In this document: positions 17,356 through 25,798 of the stretch, piece by piece
Layout: each line of letters starts with the position of its first letter
Position numbering within the stretch: the first letter of the stretch is position 1
Assembly: GCF_900142025.1 (NCBI RefSeq)
Contig: NZ_FQZM01000016.1
Span: 17,301 to 81,300 of the forward strand
Source: Desulfofundulus thermosubterraneus DSM 16057
GTDB lineage: Bacteria; Bacillota; Desulfotomaculia; Desulfotomaculales; Desulfovirgulaceae
Length of the DNA stretch: 64,000 nt
Direction: 5' to 3'
Notes under the pieces: generated by a model
Told to the model about the DNA's origin: nothing
The model's database searches: none
What the model saw: the letters and a program-made list of their open reading frames with translations, nothing else
Translations under genes and position numbers: made by a program

Positions 17356-17712
17356 TTACAAATTCACGGGCATACCCACCACCCGGGCATCTCCCCACAG
17401 ACGCTCCAGGTTATAAAATTGCCGTTCAGACTCCTGGAAGACGTGAACCACCACGTCGCCGTAGTCCAGCAGCACCCAGTGTCCCTCCCGCATTCCTTCC
17501 TGCCGGGGAACGAGCCCGGCCTTTTCATTCACTACCTTGATAATCTCCTCAGCGATGGCCTGGACCTGGGTGGTTGAGCGACCGCTCAAGATCACAAAGT
17601 AATCGGCGATGATGGATATCCTGCTGATATCCAGTACGGTGATATCATAGGCTTTTTTATCTTCCGCCGCCTCAACGACAACTTTAACCAGCGCCTGCGG
17701 ATCAATGGTCAA
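17356..17712 (-). CDS. rsfS: Ribosome silencing factor RsfS (Iojap family)
   Basis: A 118-residue protein that binds ribosomal protein L14 and blocks subunit joining when nutrients are short. Family features seen: DITVLDI, DYFVILSG followed by STTQVQAI, and the closing GHWVLLDYGDVVVHVF. I chose the TTG at 17712 because AAGGAGG stands nine bases before it and it gives the family's usual length; an in-frame ATG at 17745 lies upstream of that ribosome site. In related genomes rsfS follows nadD (and yqeK) and precedes leuS; here sdhCAB and other genes intervene. Confidence 0.93.
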   Translation of the reverse strand: MTIDPQALVKVVVEAAEDKKAYDITVLDISRISIIADYFVILSGRSTTQVQAIAEEIIKVVNEKAGLVPRQEGMREGHWVLLDYGDVVVHVFQESERQFYNLERLWGDARVVGMPVNL

Positions 17713-17781
17713 AAGGCATGCCTCCTTAACAGTTTTTAGGTACATTATATTCGCCCTCGAGGGGAAAGTTCCTGCCGGTAA

Positions 17782-17818
17782 AAAGAAAACCTCCCGGTCC
17801 GGAGGATCTGGAGGTTTT
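17782..17818 (-). terminator. Terminator after the RNA-binding protein gene
   Basis: AAACCTCC/GGAGGTTT stem followed on the minus strand by TTTTCTTTTT. It could also act on the plus strand. Confidence 0.65.
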
Positions 17819-17825
17819 TACTTTT

Positions 17826-18083
17826 TCAAGCTCGTTCTTCCCTGGGCCTGGCTTCATTGACCGTAATTACCCGACCGTTGAATTCGGTTCCGTTCAAGGC
17901 GGCAATGATGGCATCGGCGTCTTTATCGGCCACCTCAACAAAACCAAATCCCCTCGACCGCCCGGTCTGGCGGTCGGTAATCACCCGGGCGCTGATGATT
18001 TCTCCATAACGGGAGAAAGCCTCTTCTAAATCCTCAGCCCTGGTAGCCCAGGGCAAATTACCCACATAAAGGGTGCGAACCAC
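17826..18083 (-). CDS. RNA-recognition-motif (RRM) RNA-binding protein
   Basis: An 85-residue single RRM protein. Both RNP motifs are clear: RNP2 LYVGNLPW near the N-terminus and RNP1 RGFGFVEV in the middle. Such small glycine-poor RRM proteins in bacteria bind single-stranded RNA and are often cold-induced; the targets are not known. I chose GTG 18083 because GAGGTG precedes it by six bases and the fold begins at once; the frame is open to an ATG at 18179 but that extension lacks family likeness. It has its own terminator, so it is probably monocistronic. Confidence 0.85.
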   Translation of the reverse strand: MVRTLYVGNLPWATRAEDLEEAFSRYGEIISARVITDRQTGRSRGFGFVEVADKDADAIIAALNGTEFNGRVITVNEARPREERA

Positions 18084-18395
18084 CTGTTTCACCTCTTTCC
18101 CTGCAGCATGTCTAAGCTGTGTGCGCTTATTATTTGCTAAAGATTTATCCCTCATACTGCGCATAAACCCGAAAGACATGCCATTTTCTTACTCAATGGC
18201 CCTTTATTGTTAGGGAAATTGTTTAGGAATACGCTATCAAAAAGAATGGATTTTCCAAAGATTAAAATTATAATTTTTAGAACCTATCACTGCTTATAAA
18301 TTTTATAAGGAATAATTATACCTGAAAGGTCAAGTTTTTTCACGTCTTGGTCTCATAAACCTTCTTTAGCCACAGTAGACGACGGGCTGAAAATT
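18084..18395. other. Intergenic region between the divergent RRM gene and sdhC
   Basis: AT-rich stretch between two divergent genes. I see no coding frame with a ribosome site, no tRNA and no repeat. Short AT palindromes occur near 18290-18310 (TATAAATTTTATA). It should hold the RRM promoter and any activator sites for the sigma-54 promoter at 18396, but no copy of the TGCACC-type dyad of the lipoyl module was found. Confidence 0.5.
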
Positions 18396-18410
18396 TGGCA
18401 CAAAAATTGC
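18396..18410 (+). promoter_or_regulatory. Sigma-54 promoter of sdhCAB
   Basis: TGGCAC-AAAAA-TTGC: all ten core bases and the spacing match the sigma-54 consensus. Predicted start near 18422, about 54 bases before the sdhC ATG. Confidence 0.82.
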
Positions 18411-18475
18411 GGGAATATTTTGTCGCCGCGGCAAAAAGACAAGTGATGCCAAATTGCCAAAGAAAGGAGAATCCC

Positions 18476-19114
18476 ATGACCACGCAAGAAAAGCTGCTCA
18501 CTCGCAACCCCCGGGCCGATCTGCTGGTGGATCTGGCCGAGCTGGTCAGCGGTCTTTTACTGGTGGGGTTTCTGTGGACCCACATGATATTCGTAGCCAC
18601 CATATTGCTCGGCGGCAGGACCTTTGACCGTTTGTCCATCCTCCTGGACGAATATTTCCTGTCCTACATCGGCATTCCTTTTATTATCATCGTGGCCATG
18701 GTGCACATGGTGGTGGCCGGGCGGCGAATCCCCAACAAATGGCACGAGCAGCGTATTATCCTGCGCCACAGCAAAATGCTGGGCCACACCGACACATGGA
18801 TATGGGTCTTCCAAACCATCACCGGTATGGCCATTCTGGTTCTGGCCGGCATTCACGTCTGGATGGTCCTGTCCGGCTGGCCCATTCGGGCCGTTACCAG
18901 CGCCGAACGGGTACAGTCCTTCCTCTGGTTTTACATCGTCCTGCTCCTGGTGGGTGAATACCACGCCGGTTTCGGCCTATACCGCCAGTTCGTGAAATGG
19001 GGCTGGATTAACCGGCATACCATCGGGGCGGTACTGAAAACCATCACGGTAATCATCGTGGCCCTGGGAGCGGTCACCCTGTGGGCTTTCATGCGGCTAG
19101 GAGGTGCACAATGA
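18476..19114 (+). CDS. sdhC: Succinate dehydrogenase/fumarate reductase, di-heme cytochrome b subunit
   Basis: A 212-residue membrane anchor with about five spans. Histidines placed like the four heme ligands of Wolinella FrdC are seen: His36 (WTHMIF), His77 (MVHMVV), His127 (GIHVWM) and His163 (EYHAGF). It binds two b hemes and exchanges electrons between menaquinone and the SdhAB head. Start ATG 18476 is preceded by AAAGGAGAA; an upstream in-frame ATG at 18395 would lie in the promoter and is rejected. The stop overlaps the sdhA start (ATGA). The direction of use (fumarate reduction or menaquinone-linked succinate oxidation) cannot be decided from sequence. Confidence 0.93.
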   Translation: MTTQEKLLTRNPRADLLVDLAELVSGLLLVGFLWTHMIFVATILLGGRTFDRLSILLDEYFLSYIGIPFIIIVAMVHMVVAGRRIPNKWHEQRIILRHSKMLGHTDTWIWVFQTITGMAILVLAGIHVWMVLSGWPIRAVTSAERVQSFLWFYIVLLLVGEYHAGFGLYRQFVKWGWINRHTIGAVLKTITVIIVALGAVTLWAFMRLGGAQ

Positions 19115-20946
19115 GCGTCTACCAAACCCACACCACGGATGTGTTAGTTATCGGTGCCGGCCTAGCCGGAGAACGCACGGCCATTGAAGCGGCAGCCCAC
19201 GGGCTGGATGTGATTATCTTAAGCCTGGTTCCCCCCCGGCGTTCCCACAGCACCGCGGCCCAGGGAGGCATGCAGGCTTCTTTGGGAAACTGCGCCATGG
19301 GCTACGGGGACAACCCGGACATTCATTTTGAAGATACGGTGAAGGGCTCTGACTGGGGCTGTGATCAGGATGTGGCCCGCCTCTTCGCCAACACCGCCCC
19401 CATAGCCGTACGGCAGATGGCCTACTGGGGGGTGCCCTGGAACCGGGTTGTAGCCGGTAAGAAGACCCTCCCAGACGGCCGGGAAATAGAGGATTTAAAG
19501 GAGTACGAGGGTCTGATCACCGCCCGGGATTTCGGGGGTACGGCCAAGTGGCGCACCTGCTACACCTCCGACGGCACGGGGCATACCCTGCAGTACACCA
19601 TGGACAGTATCGTCATCAAAATGGGTATCACCGTCCACGACCGCATGGAGGCCATCGCCCTGATTCATGACGGCGAGAACTGTTACGGGGCGGTAGCCCG
19701 CTGCCTGCGCACTGGACAGCTCCACGTCTATCTGGCCCGGTCCACGGTCATTGCCACGGGCGGCTACGGCCGGCTGTACGGGGTCTCCACCAATGCCGTA
19801 ATCAACGAAGGTAGCGGCATGTTCCTGGCCCTGGAAACGGGCGTGGTGCCCCTGGGCAACATGGAGGCGGTCCAGTTTCACCCCACGGGGATGGTGCCGG
19901 TGGGGATACTCATCACGGAAGGCGCCCGGGGCGACGGCGGGTACTTGCTGGATAAAAACCTGCACCGCTTCATGCCCGACTACGAACCAAAGAAAAAGGA
20001 ACTGGCTTCCCGGGATGTGGTCTCCAGGCGCATGATCCAGCATATCCGCAAAGGTTACGGCGTGGAAAGCAAGTGGGGCCCCCACCTGTGGCTGGATATC
20101 CGCCACCTGGGACGAAAACATATTTATACCAATCTGCGGGAAATTGCCAACATATGCAAGAACTTTGCCGGCATCGACCCGGCCAAAGACCTGATTCCCG
20201 TACGTCCCACCCAGCATTACAGCATGGGGGGAGTCAGAACCAATATCGACGGGCATGCCTACGGCTTAAAAGGTTTATTTGCCGTGGGGGAATCCGCCTG
20301 CTGGGACCTGCACGGCTTCAACCGCCTGGGGGGCAATTCCCTGGCCGAAACCATTGTGGCCGGCATGGTGGTGGGCAAGAAGGTGGCCGAATACACCCTG
20401 GGAGCCGCCCTGGATTGCCCCCTCAAGCTGGTGGATGAGCATGTCAAACGCCAGGAAAACAGGATCAGCGACCTCATCTCCGGCCGGCTGGGCAACGAAA
20501 ATGTTTACGAGCTCCGCAAGCAAATGGAAGAAACCCTGATGGAATACGTGGGCATCTTCCGCAACGGTCCCGATTTGCAAAAGGCCGTGGACAAGCTCCA
20601 GGAGCTTTACCGGCGCTCCTTAAAGCTCGGGCTGCGGTCCAGCGGGAAATACGCCAGCCCGGAACTGGCCTCCGCCTTAAGGCTGCCCGGTATGATCCGC
20701 CTAGCCCTGTGCATAGCCTACGGTGCTCTGAACCGCACCGAAAGCCGGGGCAGCCACGCCCGGGAAGACTACCCCTACCGGGACGACGTGAACTGGCTCA
20801 AGCGCACCCTGGCCTACTGGCCGCCGGGAGCTGAACTGCCGGTCCTGAAATATGAACCGGTTAAAATCACCGAACTCCCGCCGGGAGACCGGGGCTACGG
20901 CGAATCGTCGGCGGCAAACACCGCCAGGACGGAAACCACACCATAG
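19111..20946 (+). CDS. sdhA: Succinate dehydrogenase/fumarate reductase flavoprotein subunit
   Basis: A 611-residue flavoprotein that interconverts succinate and fumarate. Seen: N-terminal FAD motif VLVIGAGLAGER, the RRSHSTAAQGGMQAS segment whose histidine carries covalent FAD, QFHPTGMVP at the dicarboxylate site, and RPTQHYSMGG plus GLFAVGESAC in the C-terminal FAD region. The start is ATG 19111, with GGAGGTG six bases before it and a four-base overlap with sdhC; an in-frame ATG at 19081 is upstream of the ribosome site. The gene is followed by a 320-base gap holding a structured repeat before sdhB, which is unusual within this operon. Confidence 0.96.
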   Translation: MSVYQTHTTDVLVIGAGLAGERTAIEAAAHGLDVIILSLVPPRRSHSTAAQGGMQASLGNCAMGYGDNPDIHFEDTVKGSDWGCDQDVARLFANTAPIAVRQMAYWGVPWNRVVAGKKTLPDGREIEDLKEYEGLITARDFGGTAKWRTCYTSDGTGHTLQYTMDSIVIKMGITVHDRMEAIALIHDGENCYGAVARCLRTGQLHVYLARSTVIATGGYGRLYGVSTNAVINEGSGMFLALETGVVPLGNMEAVQFHPTGMVPVGILITEGARGDGGYLLDKNLHRFMPDYEPKKKELASRDVVSRRMIQHIRKGYGVESKWGPHLWLDIRHLGRKHIYTNLREIANICKNFAGIDPAKDLIPVRPTQHYSMGGVRTNIDGHAYGLKGLFAVGESACWDLHGFNRLGGNSLAETIVAGMVVGKKVAEYTLGAALDCPLKLVDEHVKRQENRISDLISGRLGNENVYELRKQMEETLMEYVGIFRNGPDLQKAVDKLQELYRRSLKLGLRSSGKYASPELASALRLPGMIRLALCIAYGALNRTESRGSHAREDYPYRDDVNWLKRTLAYWPPGAELPVLKYEPVKITELPPGDRGYGESSAANTARTETTP

Positions 20947-20958
20947 AGAACAAAAAAT

Positions 20959-21169
20959 GCTTGCCGTTTGCACAAAGTGAGCGACTTGAGCGAGCAGAGA
21001 CCAAACTTAGCGAGGGCGAAAGCGGAGGCGGGGTCGAGCGCGGGATGCGCTCGACCGGCCCCCTGAGGCAGGAAGCCGAATGGGCCGGGAACCCCGCCGG
21101 AGCTTGAAGCCCGAGCGCTAGTTTGGCCTGCGAGGCGAACCGGAGTGAACGTGGGTGCAAACGGCAAGC
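20959..21169. repeat. MITE-like hairpin element between sdhA and sdhB (copy A)
   Basis: A 211-base element bounded by perfect inverted arms GCTTGCCGTTTGCAC and GTGCAAACGGCAAGC. Inside is a 10-base-pair hairpin with arms GGTCGAGCGC and GCGCTCGACC, and looser inverted blocks around it. It has no coding frame of note. Sub-terminal blocks CAAAGTGAGCGACTTG (20973-20988) and, on the other strand, CCACGTTCACTCCGGT recur with few changes in the element at 31787-32041, so both belong to one family. Confidence 0.75.
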
Positions 21170-21266
21170 AAGGCAAGCTTTTGAGCCCGGCCCGTAGCAC
21201 GGAGCGACCAGGGGCGACCGCTATCCAGGCGAATTTTAGTCTACGCACAGGATAAGGAGGAGAATC

Positions 21267-22016
21267 ATGGCTGATCGCCTGCTGACTTTCAGCATCTTCC
21301 GCTACAACCCCAACACGCCGGAAATAAAGCCCTACATGCAGGAGTACAAGCTCGAGGAAATGCCGGGCATGACCCTGTTTGTGGCCTTAAATAAAATCCG
21401 GGAGGAACAGGACCCCTCCCTGATGTTTGACTTCGTGTGCCGGGCGGCCATCTGCGGCTCCTGCGCCATGCTGGTGAACGGGAAGCCCCGCCTGGCCTGC
21501 AAAACCCTGACCAAAGACCTCCCGTCCCGGATTACTCTCTTCCCCCTGCCGGTATTCAAGCTCGTGGGGGACCTCTCGGTGGACACGGGCACCTGGTTCA
21601 GGCACATGTCCCTGAAGACGGAGGCCTGGATCCACACAACCAAAGAATTCGATCCCCAGGCCCGAGAAGAGCGCATGGACAACGAAACGGCCCTGAAAAT
21701 TTACGAGGCGGAGCGCTGCATTGAATGCGGGTGCTGCATTGCCGGCTGCGCCACGGCCAACATCCGGGAAGATTTCATCGGAGCGGCAGGCATAAACCGG
21801 GTGGCTCGGTTTATGGTCGACCCCCGGGATGAACGCAGCCCGCAGGAATACTTCGAAGTGGTGGGCACGGAAGAGGGCACCTTTGGCTGCGTCGGCCTCA
21901 TGGCCTGCGAAGACAACTGCCCCATGGAGCTGCCCCTGCAAATGCAACTGGCCTACGTGCGCCGCAAGCTGGCCGCGGCGGGTCTTACGGCAAGGCCGCA
22001 AACCAAGGTCGGTTAG
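21267..22016 (+). CDS. sdhB: Succinate dehydrogenase/fumarate reductase iron-sulfur subunit
   Basis: A 249-residue electron-transfer subunit. Cysteine groups for three clusters are seen in order: [2Fe-2S] CRAAICGSC with a later Cys in RLACKT, [4Fe-4S] CIECGCCIAGC, and [3Fe-4S]-type CVGLMACEDNCP. It links the SdhA flavin to the SdhC hemes. AAGGAGGAGAA precedes ATG 21267, so it can be translated independently despite the 320-base spacer carrying the repeat. The order C-A-B is that of Wolinella frd and Bacillus sdh. Confidence 0.95.
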   Translation: MADRLLTFSIFRYNPNTPEIKPYMQEYKLEEMPGMTLFVALNKIREEQDPSLMFDFVCRAAICGSCAMLVNGKPRLACKTLTKDLPSRITLFPLPVFKLVGDLSVDTGTWFRHMSLKTEAWIHTTKEFDPQAREERMDNETALKIYEAERCIECGCCIAGCATANIREDFIGAAGINRVARFMVDPRDERSPQEYFEVVGTEEGTFGCVGLMACEDNCPMELPLQMQLAYVRRKLAAAGLTARPQTKVG

Positions 22017-22097
22017 TTTACGAAACTTTCCGTCAAAACCATAGACAGGGGCGGCCCGCATGCAAACAGGGGGGCCAGTTGTCCAGCCATATATGGT

Positions 22098-22134
22098 AAA
22101 GGGGAAAAGGAGTCGATTGTCCCTTTTCCCCTTT
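22098..22134 (+). terminator. Hairpin after sdhB
   Basis: A perfect 12-base-pair stem AAAGGGGAAAAG/CTTTTCCCCTTT. The T-run is contained in the 3' arm. It is the probable end of the sdhCAB transcript. Confidence 0.6.
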
Positions 22135-22268
22135 GTGCTGATCAAGGCTATTATTATCGAGTAAGAGGCGAGCACAGTCTGACCAATGACGGGGTAACCA
22201 AACCCAGCAAGCCCGCGGAGTCTTATTTACCGGCATTTTATATAAAGTAAAGACCAGCCGTGATTTGT

Positions 22269-22600
22269 TTAATGCAAAGACTCAACTATTTTTAGAGCTT
22301 CTTCTTTACTAACATTTCCTTCCAGTTGATAAACTATCCCTAGATTTATCCACCTAATCTTTAGGCTCTTGTCTTTAAATACGATCATCTTGCCGCTGGT
22401 ATTCCCAATTTTAATATCCTGAAAACAGCATCTTCGATATCGTATCCGTACCCCTGGACATAACCTACGGGGGCGTTTTTTCTGTGATCTCGAAATATCT
22501 CGAACCGGAAGCAGTATATTTTAGCTGAACCTGAGCTGCATTTTTTTCTAACAGCTTTGCCGCTTTTGCTTGCAAGCTTAAACAGTAAAACCTGTAAACA
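22269..22600 (-). pseudogene. Frameshifted remnant of a DUF4367-like protein
   Basis: Reading three frames in turn gives one coherent C-terminal domain: AAKLLEKNAAQVQLKYTASG and on to EITEKTPP, then VGYVQGYGYDIEDAV, then IKIGNTSGKMIVFKDKSLKI and a close of GIVYQLEGNVSKEEALKIVE. The breaks fall at a C-run (ACGCCCCCGTAG) and at a T-run (GCTGTTTTCAG), each fixed by a one-base change. The closing segment resembles DUF4367, found in anti-sigma-like extracytoplasmic proteins. The N-terminus is not recoverable. Two frameshifts make this a dead gene rather than an assembly slip, though resequencing could test that. Confidence 0.65.
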
Positions 22601-22614
22601 ACTTAACGTAAAAG

Positions 22615-22688
22615 ATGGCCCCACGGCAGGGCGGCACCTGCTTTCCGGGTTTACTCCGGACAGGTGCCGCTCCTGCCGCGCGGGCCAT
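22615..22688 (-). terminator. Long terminator hairpin after nadD
   Basis: Nearly continuous stem from ATGGCCC (22615) to GGGCCAT (22688), with inner arms CGGCACCTG/CAGGTGCCG, followed by TCTTTTAC on the minus strand. It begins two bases after the nadD stop. Confidence 0.72.
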
Positions 22689-22689
22689 T

Positions 22690-23304
22690 TCATTTATACA
22701 GCCCCCGGTTCAAGATGTACGCCTCCACCGGCTCGGGCAGGAGATACTTGATGGGGCGCCCTTCCTGCACGCGAGCCCTGATTTCCGTGGAAGAAATGGC
22801 CAGGGCCGGCACTTCCATCGGGATAATGCGCTTTACGTACTCCGGACTTATCCCCGCCAGCCGGCGCTTTAAATTTCCCAGGGGGTAGCCGGGACGGGTG
22901 GCGGCAATAAACCAGCACATTTCCAGCAGCTCATTTACATTTTTCCAGTTCAATATTTCCAGTACCGCATCCGCACCGGTAATAAAAAAAATTTCCGCCC
23001 CGGGGTAAAGATTTCGGACTTCCCGTACCGTGTCGATGGTGTAGGAATAACCGGGCCGCTCCACTTCGATGCTGGAGGTGTCGAAATAAGGATTGCTGGC
23101 CACGGCCAGTTCTGTCATGATCCAGCGGTGGTGCGGGTCGGAAATCTTCCGGCCCGTTTTGTGGGGGGGACGGCCGGCAGGAATGAAAATAACCTTTTCC
23201 AGTTGAAAGGCATGCCGGGCTCCCTCGGCAGCCACCAGGTGTCCGTAGTGGATGGGGTCGAAGGTGCCGCCCATAATGCCCAATCTTTTCAGCGTCTGTG
23301 CCAT
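22690..23304 (-). CDS. nadD: Nicotinate-nucleotide adenylyltransferase
   Basis: A 204-residue enzyme that makes nicotinate adenine dinucleotide for NAD synthesis. Seen: [12 protein letters not shown] nucleotide-binding motif near the N-terminus and ISSTEIR near the C-terminus. Start ATG 23304 gives the family length; the frame is open to 23352 but that part is not conserved. In related genomes nadD follows proA and is followed by yqeK and rsfS. Here yqeK is absent from the window, and a pseudogene plus sdhCAB separate it from rsfS. Confidence 0.95.
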   Translation of the reverse strand: MAQTLKRLGIMGGTFDPIHYGHLVAAEGARHAFQLEKVIFIPAGRPPHKTGRKISDPHHRWIMTELAVASNPYFDTSSIEVERPGYSYTIDTVREVRNLYPGAEIFFITGADAVLEILNWKNVNELLEMCWFIAATRPGYPLGNLKRRLAGISPEYVKRIIPMEVPALAISSTEIRARVQEGRPIKYLLPEPVEAYILNRGLYK

Positions 23305-23359
23305 AAGCCAAAACCTCAGCATCATTTTAATGGTCCTGGTGACAAAAAGCAACCCCTTG

Positions 23360-23388
23360 TTGACACGATTGACGGGTGCGTATAGAAT
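23360..23388 (+). promoter_or_regulatory. Sigma-A promoter of the LysR gene
   Basis: TTGACA, 17-base spacer, TAGAAT. Start near 23395, leaving a leader of about 120 bases before GTG 23517. It overlaps the upstream edge of nadD, which runs the other way. Confidence 0.7.
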
Positions 23389-23516
23389 TAGTAAGTGTTA
23401 TTTAAGGTATATAATAATTCACATTTTTCAATGGAGTTCACCCAATATTTACAGCGTTTAAAAATGCCAGCCGAAAGGTTGTCACAAATATACGCAACTG
23501 GAGGTAGAAAAAGAAA

Positions 23517-24425
23517 GTGCTTGATCACCAATTGAGGGTTTTTGTAACTGTAGCGGAAAAGAAAAATTTTTCCCGGGCCGCCGAGGTACTCAACCTCACC
23601 CAGCCGGCCATCAGCCAGCACATCCACGCCCTGGAAGAACACTACCGGGCACGGCTCTTTGACCGTTCAAACAAAAAGGTGGAACTGACCCAGGCCGGCG
23701 CCATCCTTTACTCCTACGCCAAAAAAATCTTAAACCTGCACCAGGAGGCCGAACGGGCGGTAACCGATCTCATCGAACTGGTTACGGGCAAGATTGCGGT
23801 GGGAGCCAGCATGACCATCGGGGAGTACGTGCTGCCCCGGCTGCTGGGCGCCTTTGCCCAGAAGTACCCCGATGTGGAGCTGGCCATGACCATCGGCAAC
23901 ACGGCCATGGTCTTTGAACAAACCCTGGAAGGAAGTATTGACATCGGCCTGGTGGAGGGGCCGGTAGAACATGCCCACCTGCAGGTGGAACCTTTTCTCA
24001 CCGATGAAATGGTGCTCATCGTCTCCCCGGGACATCCACTGGCCGGCAAATCCCATGCTACGGGGGAGGATCTGGAACCCTGCACCGTCATCCTGCGGGA
24101 GGAAGGCTCCGGCACCCGTGTGGCTGCGGAAAACGCCCTGCGCCAGCTGGAGGTTATACCGTCCAGGATAATTGTCATGGGCAGCACCCAGGCCATCAAG
24201 CAGGCCGTGGAAGCGGGGCTGGGCATCTCCTTCCTTTCCAAGTGGACAATCCGCAAGGAGCTGGCCCTGGGCACCATCAAACCGGTTCGGCTGAAGGACA
24301 TAAACATAACCAGGGAATTCAAAATCATCCGCAACCGCACCAGGTTCCAGTCCCGGGCCTGCGATGAATTCGCCCGGTTTATCACGTCGGAGGAAGTAAT
24401 CGCCGCCCTGCAGGCCAGGGCTTAA
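23517..24425 (+). CDS. LysR-family transcriptional regulator
   Basis: A 302-residue LysR protein: N-terminal winged helix (VFVTVAEKKNFSRAAEVLNL, TQPAISQHIHALEE) and a periplasmic-binding-like effector domain (about 90-295). It resembles the CysL/YeiE-type group, but the ligand is not readable. The GTG start at 23517 has GGAGGT 13 bases upstream, a little far; no better start is seen. It lies between nadD and proA in opposite orientation, so it is an insertion into a conserved gene block, and shares a terminator with proA. Its targets are unknown. Confidence 0.9.
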   Translation: MLDHQLRVFVTVAEKKNFSRAAEVLNLTQPAISQHIHALEEHYRARLFDRSNKKVELTQAGAILYSYAKKILNLHQEAERAVTDLIELVTGKIAVGASMTIGEYVLPRLLGAFAQKYPDVELAMTIGNTAMVFEQTLEGSIDIGLVEGPVEHAHLQVEPFLTDEMVLIVSPGHPLAGKSHATGEDLEPCTVILREEGSGTRVAAENALRQLEVIPSRIIVMGSTQAIKQAVEAGLGISFLSKWTIRKELALGTIKPVRLKDINITREFKIIRNRTRFQSRACDEFARFITSEEVIAALQARA

Positions 24426-24442
24426 ACGCAAAAATGCCGAAA

Positions 24443-24476
24443 AAAGGACAGACCTTTTACCCAAAGCCTGTCCTTT
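24443..24476. terminator. Bidirectional terminator between the LysR gene and proA
   Basis: AAAGGACAG/CTGTCCTTT stem with T-rich flanks on both strands (GCTTTT on plus, TTTTTTC on minus). It serves two converging genes. Confidence 0.8.
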
Positions 24477-24499
24477 GCTTTTAAACCCACAATAAGGCA

Positions 24500-25762
24500 T
24501 CAACTCCGGATTTGACCCTCGCCGAAAACAATATACTTGTAAGTGGTCAGTTCCTTCAATCCCATGGGTCCCCGGGCATGGAGCTTCTGGGTGGAAATGC
24601 CGATCTCGGCCCCCAAACCGTACTGGTAACCGTCGGTAAAGCGGGTGGAGGCGTTCACGTATACCGCCGCCGCATCCACCTCCCGCAAAAACCGCCTGGC
24701 CCGAGCATAATCCCGGGTGACGATGGCCTCGGAATGCCTGGTGCCGTAGCGGTAGATGTGCTCCATGGCCTCCTCCATGGATTCCACCACCTTCACGGCC
24801 AGGATCAGGTCCAGGTACTCCGTCGCCCAATCCTCCTCTGTGGCCGGTACCACCCAGGGCACCAGCTCACGCGTGTTCTCGCATCCCCGCACTTCTACCC
24901 CGGCCGCCCTTAAATCCTCCAAAAGCCCCGGCAGCAGCTCCCGGGCCACCTGCTGGTGCACCAGGAGTGTTTCCATGGCATTGCATACCCCGGGACGCTG
25001 GCATTTCGCGTTGATCACAATGGAACGAGCCATTTCCAGGTCGGCCCCCTCGTCCACATAAACGTGGCAGTTGCCCACGCCCGTTTCAATCACCGGCACG
25101 GTGGCATTCTCGACCACCGTCCTGATTAATCCGGCCCCGCCCCGGGGGATAAGTACATCCAGAAGGCCGTTTAACTTGAGCATGATATTCACTGCCGCCC
25201 GGTCGGTATTCTCAATGAGCTGGACGGCACTGGCGGGGATGCCTGCGCCCTCGGCGGCTGCGGCAATGACGGCCACAATGGCGCGGTTGGAATTGATGGC
25301 CTCAGAGCCACCCCGCAGCACTACGGCGTTGCCCGCCTTCAAACACAAGCCCGCGGCATCCACAGTAACATTGGGCCGGGCCTCATAAATCATCCCTACT
25401 ACCCCCAGGGGAACCCGCATCCGCCCCACCTGCAGGCCGTTGGGCCGCAGCCACATGGATTCCACTTCCCCCACCGGATCGGGCAGGGAAGCCACAGCCC
25501 TTAACCCTTCAGCCATATCCTCGATGCGCCCGGGGGTAAGCAGCAGGCGGTCGATCAGGGCCCGGGATAAACCCTTCTCCCGTCCGGCCTGCACGTCAAT
25601 TTCGTTGGCCGCCAGAATGCGCTCCCGGTTGTTAAGCAGGCTTTCGGCCATGGCCAGAAGAGCCCGGTTCTTTACTTCCGTAGAAAGGTAGGCCAGATGC
25701 CGGGCTGCCTCCCTGGCCCTGCGGGCTTTTTCCCTTACCTCTTGCTCAATTTGTTCCATCAT
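24500..25762 (-). CDS. proA: Glutamate-5-semialdehyde dehydrogenase (gamma-glutamyl phosphate reductase)
   Basis: A 420-residue enzyme of proline synthesis that reduces glutamyl-5-phosphate with NADPH. Seen: MIYEARPNVTVDAAGL, VVLRGGSEAINSN, the region around the catalytic cysteine CQRPGVCNAMETLLVH, and the closing KYIVFGEGQ. It follows proB with a 36-base gap, so the two act in sequence and share a transcript. Two ATG codons in tandem open the gene. Confidence 0.97.
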   Translation of the reverse strand: MMEQIEQEVREKARRAREAARHLAYLSTEVKNRALLAMAESLLNNRERILAANEIDVQAGREKGLSRALIDRLLLTPGRIEDMAEGLRAVASLPDPVGEVESMWLRPNGLQVGRMRVPLGVVGMIYEARPNVTVDAAGLCLKAGNAVVLRGGSEAINSNRAIVAVIAAAAEGAGIPASAVQLIENTDRAAVNIMLKLNGLLDVLIPRGGAGLIRTVVENATVPVIETGVGNCHVYVDEGADLEMARSIVINAKCQRPGVCNAMETLLVHQQVARELLPGLLEDLRAAGVEVRGCENTRELVPWVVPATEEDWATEYLDLILAVKVVESMEEAMEHIYRYGTRHSEAIVTRDYARARRFLREVDAAAVYVNASTRFTDGYQYGLGAEIGISTQKLHARGPMGLKELTTYKYIVFGEGQIRS

Positions 25763-25798
25763 CTTTCCTACCCCCTATTAATTGCCGGCACGGCATGT

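Noticed and set aside
20867..21248. Minus-strand reading frames of 97-117 codons over the sdhA-sdhB gap
   Set aside because: They read through the inverted-repeat element, have no ribosome site, and have GC-driven composition without protein likeness.
22385..22693. A 102-codon minus-strand reading frame downstream of nadD
   Set aside because: Its first third reads through the nadD terminator hairpin and its rest is one frame of a frameshifted DUF4367-like domain, so it is treated as part of a pseudogene.
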